A DNA stretch of 64,000 nt from CAYMGM01 sp964390005. Its GTDB lineage: Bacteria; Pseudomonadota; Alphaproteobacteria; UBA9219. Location of the stretch: contig CAYMGM010000008.1 of assembly GCA_964390005.1 (NCBI GenBank), forward strand, positions 12,544 to 76,543, in the 5' to 3' direction. Shown one piece after another: positions 61,277 to 64,000 of this stretch; the first letter of the stretch is position 1; every line of letters begins with the position of its first letter. Position numbers and translations under genes: made by a program. The notes under the pieces were generated by a model. That model made no database searches. It was not told the origin of the DNA and saw only the letters and a list, made by a program, of their open reading frames with translations.

Positions 61277-61306
61277 GCCTGATGACGATGAAAGAAAGTC
61301 ACAACG

Positions 61307-62788
61307 ATGTCTTTTTTAACGATGTCCGCGCTCAGCGCGGGAATAAGCCCTGTCCTTTTTCAAAACCTGTCGCTGCACCTTAGCCCCGGCAGCCGCTTGG
61401 GTATTATCGCGCCCAATGGCGGCGGTAAATCGACGTTACTGCGCCTGATCGCGGGCCTTGCCGAGCCAGCGGGGGGAGAAATCACCTTCCCGCGCGGCAC
61501 GCGCCTTGGCTATGCCGCCCAGACGCTGGCCCCCTCTCTTTTGCCGCTATCCATGCGCGAGGCGATTGCGACGGGCCTGCCCAAGGAAGAAAGCGATGCG
61601 CTTTGGCGCGTCGATATGTTTCTTGCGGCGCTGAATATTCCAGACAGCCTGCACGATCTTCCGCTGGCGGCCCAAAGCGGCGGTTGGCGACAGATGGCGC
61701 TGCTGGCGCGTACGCTTGTGGCCGAGCCTGACATTCTTCTTTTGGATGAGCCAACAAACCATCTAGATCAAGAAAAGATCGCCTGCTTGGAAAACTGGCT
61801 GGCCGACAACGCGCGTGACAGCATTCAGTTGATTGTCAGCCACGACCGCGCTTTTCTCGACGCCTGCACCAACCAAACGCTGTTTCTAAGGCCGATGGAA
61901 TCACTTTCCTATCCTTGCGCGTACCGTGACGCCCGCCGCCTGTTAAAGGCGGATGACGACGCCCAAGCGACCCTTCATGCGCAAACGTTGAAAGAGATCC
62001 GCCGTCTGCGTCAAAGCGCAAGCGAGCTCAAAAACATTGGCCTGAACAGCCGCAGCGATGCCGCGCAGAAAAAGTCAAAGCAAATGGCAGGACGTGCGGC
62101 AGCCATCGAAGAAAGTCTGAACGTTCTTCATCGCGAGAAGGAACGCACCATTCGGCTTGCCTCACGCGAAGGAAACGCACGGACTTTGTTGATCTTGGAT
62201 GATGTCGCCGTGACAACGCCAGAAGGCCGCCTGTTGTTCCGCACCGGCAAGCAGCGGATTCTGGTGGGCGAGCGTATTATCCTGATGGGCCCGAATGGCG
62301 CAGGCAAAACGCGCCTTTTGCACCATATTTTGGCGGCGGCCCATGCCCCGGAAGAAGCGCAAAACATTCGCATCGCGCCGTCGATAACGTGGGGATACGC
62401 CGATCAACATATGTCGCATCTTCCTGATCAGGCAACGCCGTTCGACTATATCGCCGAGACCTTTCGCCAAGGCGATCAACGCAGCCGCACGTTGTTGGCA
62501 GGGGCTGGTTTTTCCATCACGCGGCAGGAAGAGAAAATAGAAACCTTCTCGCCCGGAGAAAAAGCGCGTTTAGGTCTTTTGGCACTGCGCCTGACCCAAC
62601 CGCATTTTTATCTTTTGGACGAGCCGACAAACCATGTCGATATCGAAGGGCAAGAAAAACTTGAAGAAGAAATCTGTCTTCAAGAAGCGAGTGCCCTCAT
62701 CGTCTCGCACGACCGGCGTTTTGTGCAAAACACGGGCACACGCTATTGGCATATTGAAGCGGGACGTCTTGTTGAAAGAGAGGCATAA
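61307..62788 (+). CDS. ABC-F family ATPase
   Basis: A 493-residue soluble protein with two ABC ATPase domains and no membrane part. Domain 1: IIAPNGGGKSTLLRL (Walker A) and DILLLDEPTNHLD (Walker B). Domain 2: LMGPNGAGKTRLLHH, FSPGEKARLGLLAL (signature) and FYLLDEPTNHVD. The linker between them is basic (SDAAQKKSKQMAGR). ABC-F proteins act on the ribosomal E site in translation control or antibiotic protection. The first signature reads QSGGWRQMALLA, lacking the usual GE/GQ. Neither the EttA toe nor a known resistance subfamily is obvious. A leader ORF precedes it. Confidence 0.9.
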   Translation: MSFLTMSALSAGISPVLFQNLSLHLSPGSRLGIIAPNGGGKSTLLRLIAGLAEPAGGEITFPRGTRLGYAAQTLAPSLLPLSMREAIATGLPKEESDALWRVDMFLAALNIPDSLHDLPLAAQSGGWRQMALLARTLVAEPDILLLDEPTNHLDQEKIACLENWLADNARDSIQLIVSHDRAFLDACTNQTLFLRPMESLSYPCAYRDARRLLKADDDAQATLHAQTLKEIRRLRQSASELKNIGLNSRSDAAQKKSKQMAGRAAAIEESLNVLHREKERTIRLASREGNARTLLILDDVAVTTPEGRLLFRTGKQRILVGERIILMGPNGAGKTRLLHHILAAAHAPEEAQNIRIAPSITWGYADQHMSHLPDQATPFDYIAETFRQGDQRSRTLLAGAGFSITRQEEKIETFSPGEKARLGLLALRLTQPHFYLLDEPTNHVDIEGQEKLEEEICLQEASALIVSHDRRFVQNTGTRYWHIEAGRLVEREA

Positions 62789-62802
62789 AAATAGTCACAT
62801 CA

Positions 62803-62835
62803 GCGCTGACAGCTTAAGCTGTCAGCGCCTTTTTA
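62803..62835 (+). terminator. Rho-independent terminator
   Basis: A perfect 26-base palindrome (GCGCTGACAGC arm centred on TTAA) followed by CTTTTT, 15 bases past the ABC-F stop. Confidence 0.92.
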
Positions 62836-62907
62836 GGCCGCCCCCAGATCCCTTACGACAACATCGAGATAGAACGCCTAAGGGGGCCATTCCTATCTTT
62901 TTGGTTT

Positions 62908-63249
62908 TCAGTATCGGAAATGACAGGCCTTTGGGTTTCGAAGGATAACGATCTCGCGATCCATAGAGGACGCTCGCTGTGCCTTAGGTAAAGCATCAAA
63001 GGATTTAAGAAGCTCTGGAAGTTCTTGACGTCCGTCTCTTGTCAAGTGCGCCTGCGGCTCGGATGTATTTTCCATCCCAACGGTTATGTACCGCGCGAAT
63101 GAATAATTGATAGCCCCTTCGCTCCAAGGAATATAGGCTTGCCGTAATGCGTTGTTCGCCATGCAAAGCGTATAAACACGCCCAATCCGTTCTCCAAAGG
63201 AGCCCAAACAGTCTTGGCTATCTATGACGGTTGGCGGATTGTTCTTCAT
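62908..63249 (-). CDS. Small protein of unknown function, paralogue 1
   Basis: A 113-residue protein without signal peptide or TM helix, of no family I recognise. It shares with the gene at 63391 the pattern P-x-VID, GxxGERxGRxYTLxM, KAYIPW/AYLIW-like sequence, E-N-T-x-x-P-x-AHL, and a C-terminal LP-x-(L/I)L-x-x-FD. The last 25 residues differ. The Shine-Dalgarno is weak. Being a repeated gene beside a tRNA fragment suggests an accessory cassette. Confidence 0.65.
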   Translation of the reverse strand: MKNNPPTVIDSQDCLGSFGERIGRVYTLCMANNALRQAYIPWSEGAINYSFARYITVGMENTSEPQAHLTRDGRQELPELLKSFDALPKAQRASSMDREIVILRNPKACHFRY

Positions 63250-63320
63250 AGGATTTATGGGCTCAAAAAGACAAAAGCTTTTACTTCACGAGGCTTTTGA
63301 TGTGCAAGAGGAGATATATT

Positions 63321-63343
63321 GAGGGGGGAGGATTCGAACCGCC
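63321..63343 (-). repeat. tRNA-Ser 3'-end fragment (candidate attachment site)
   Basis: Minus-strand GGTTCGAATCC followed by TCCCCCCTC reproduces the T-loop and 3' acceptor part of the tRNA-Ser at 63931, with small changes. No anticodon arm or 5' half can be found upstream, so it is a fragment. It has the position expected of the far att copy of an element inserted in the tRNA. Confidence 0.55.
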
Positions 63344-63390
63344 GTTCTTTTTGGCACGGCCATAGGCGTTGTCCCTGTACGGAATAGCGA

Positions 63391-63735
63391 CTATGAACCA
63401 AGCACAGCTTTTGACGGCTCAACACCTGTTATTGGGTCTTTGCCTCGCTGGGGGCATTTCAAACCAAAAAGCGTTTCTTCATCAAATTTTTGAAGAATGG
63501 GCGGGAGCCAAGGGCATTTTTCAGCTGATAAGTGTGCCTCTGGATTTGGCGTGTTCTCATGTCTTTTTTTTAGAAGGCTGCTGAAGAAATAGTCGGGCTC
63601 CCCACTATCCCAAATCAAATAGGCTTTGCACGTAGCCCCATCCGACATCTGAAGCGTATAAAGACGACCTAACCGCTCACCCAAAGCACCTTGGTGATCA
63701 ATGCCGTCGATAACGATGGGCAAGGCGTTGTTCAT
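63391..63735 (-). CDS. Small protein of unknown function, paralogue 2
   Basis: A 114-residue probable cytoplasmic protein, clearly related to the gene at 62908: VIDGIDHQGALGERLGRLYT matches VIDSQDCLGSFGERIGRVYT, and ENTPNPEAHL matches ENTSEPQAHL. GGGGAT lies shortly before the ATG. It lies between a tRNA-Ser gene and a copy of that tRNA's 3' end, which suggests it was inserted together with that segment. No function can be inferred. Confidence 0.68.
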   Translation of the reverse strand: MNNALPIVIDGIDHQGALGERLGRLYTLQMSDGATCKAYLIWDSGEPDYFFSSLLKKRHENTPNPEAHLSAEKCPWLPPILQKFDEETLFGLKCPQRGKDPITGVEPSKAVLGS

Positions 63736-63930
63736 GCATCCCCGCTTCAGATAAGTTGATCAAGTCTTTTATAGGCTAATACTAGGCAGCCTCTGCACTT
63801 GGCCACTAAAAGCGGGCCGACCCTTCTTAGAAAAATATGCTCTGAAAATCGGAATTTGACAAAAAAGATATTGAGAGAACACCTTCTCTGCACAGAGGGT
63901 GCCTCGCTGAATCTACAGATTATGCAAAAC

Positions 63931-64000
<70 letters not shown>

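Noticed and set aside
63310..63400. A second complete tRNA gene
   Set aside because: Only the T-arm and 3' acceptor portion match. No anticodon arm, D-arm or 5' acceptor strand pairs with it.

Overview
The window is a compact, mid-GC chromosomal stretch from an alphaproteobacterium, probably free-living and motile. Pointers to this are the long rpsB-to-lpxB essential cluster in typical alphaproteobacterial order, LpxI instead of LpxH, a FYDLN-acid protein, a NadQ-type regulator divergent from nadABC, RpoH, DUF484 next to XerC, a PHB reductase and two chemoreceptors. A class II LysRS is less usual for the class. I cannot name a genus; Rhodospirillales or Micavibrionales-like lineages would fit.

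Layout. 1-6.1 kb: partial CDF metal transporter, chemoreceptor, phaB, a PLP aminotransferase and a ClC channel. 6.2-8.7 kb: rfbBAC for dTDP-rhamnose, without rfbD. 8.7-24.6 kb: one long minus-strand run, rpsB-tsf-pyrH-frr-uppS-cdsA-dxr-rseP-bamA-skp-fabZ-lpxA-lpxI-lpxB-GT4-GT9, joining translation, isoprenoid and phospholipid carriers, outer-membrane assembly and lipid A synthesis. lpxD is missing from its usual slot. 24.7-28 kb: a small Cys-rich protein, an unknown cytoplasmic protein and a DipZ-like thiol reductase. 28.1-34.6 kb: a co-directional block of a Crp/Fnr regulator, three GTGATCT boxes, a J-domain/pseudokinase fusion, a TerY-like VWA protein, a divergent PurA paralogue and a hemerythrin chemoreceptor. 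This is my best candidate for an undescribed system. 34.7-39.1 kb: clpA, gmd, a large palindromic repeat and a secreted unknown. 39.3-43.8 kb: nadCBA with nadQ and twin operators. 43.8-49.5 kb: aroA, FYDLN protein, an unknown/helical-repeat pair, rpoH, rluD. 49.7-56.7 kb: lysS, a 254-bp tandem duplication that carries a dead xerC tail, xerC-DUF484, transaldolase, priA and a secreted C1q-like protein whose leader can form competing structures over its ribosome binding site. 57-62.8 kb: TPR glycosyltransferase, MFS protein, hrcA, and an ABC-F protein preceded by a 24-codon leader ORF. 62.9-64 kb: two paralogous small genes and a tRNA-Ser with a copy of its 3' end, which looks like a small tRNA-inserted islet.

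Genes are packed tightly. ATGA stop/start overlaps join rfbB-rfbA-rfbC, nadA-nadB, fabZ-lpxA, lpxI-lpxB and lpxB-GT4. Many convergent pairs are separated by fewer than 15 bases or overlap. Start sites were moved from the longest reading frame wherever a Shine-Dalgarno sequence or family length supported it; bamA and rpoH appear to use TTG and the FYDLN protein GTG. All functional calls come from reading motifs by eye. No database search was run.
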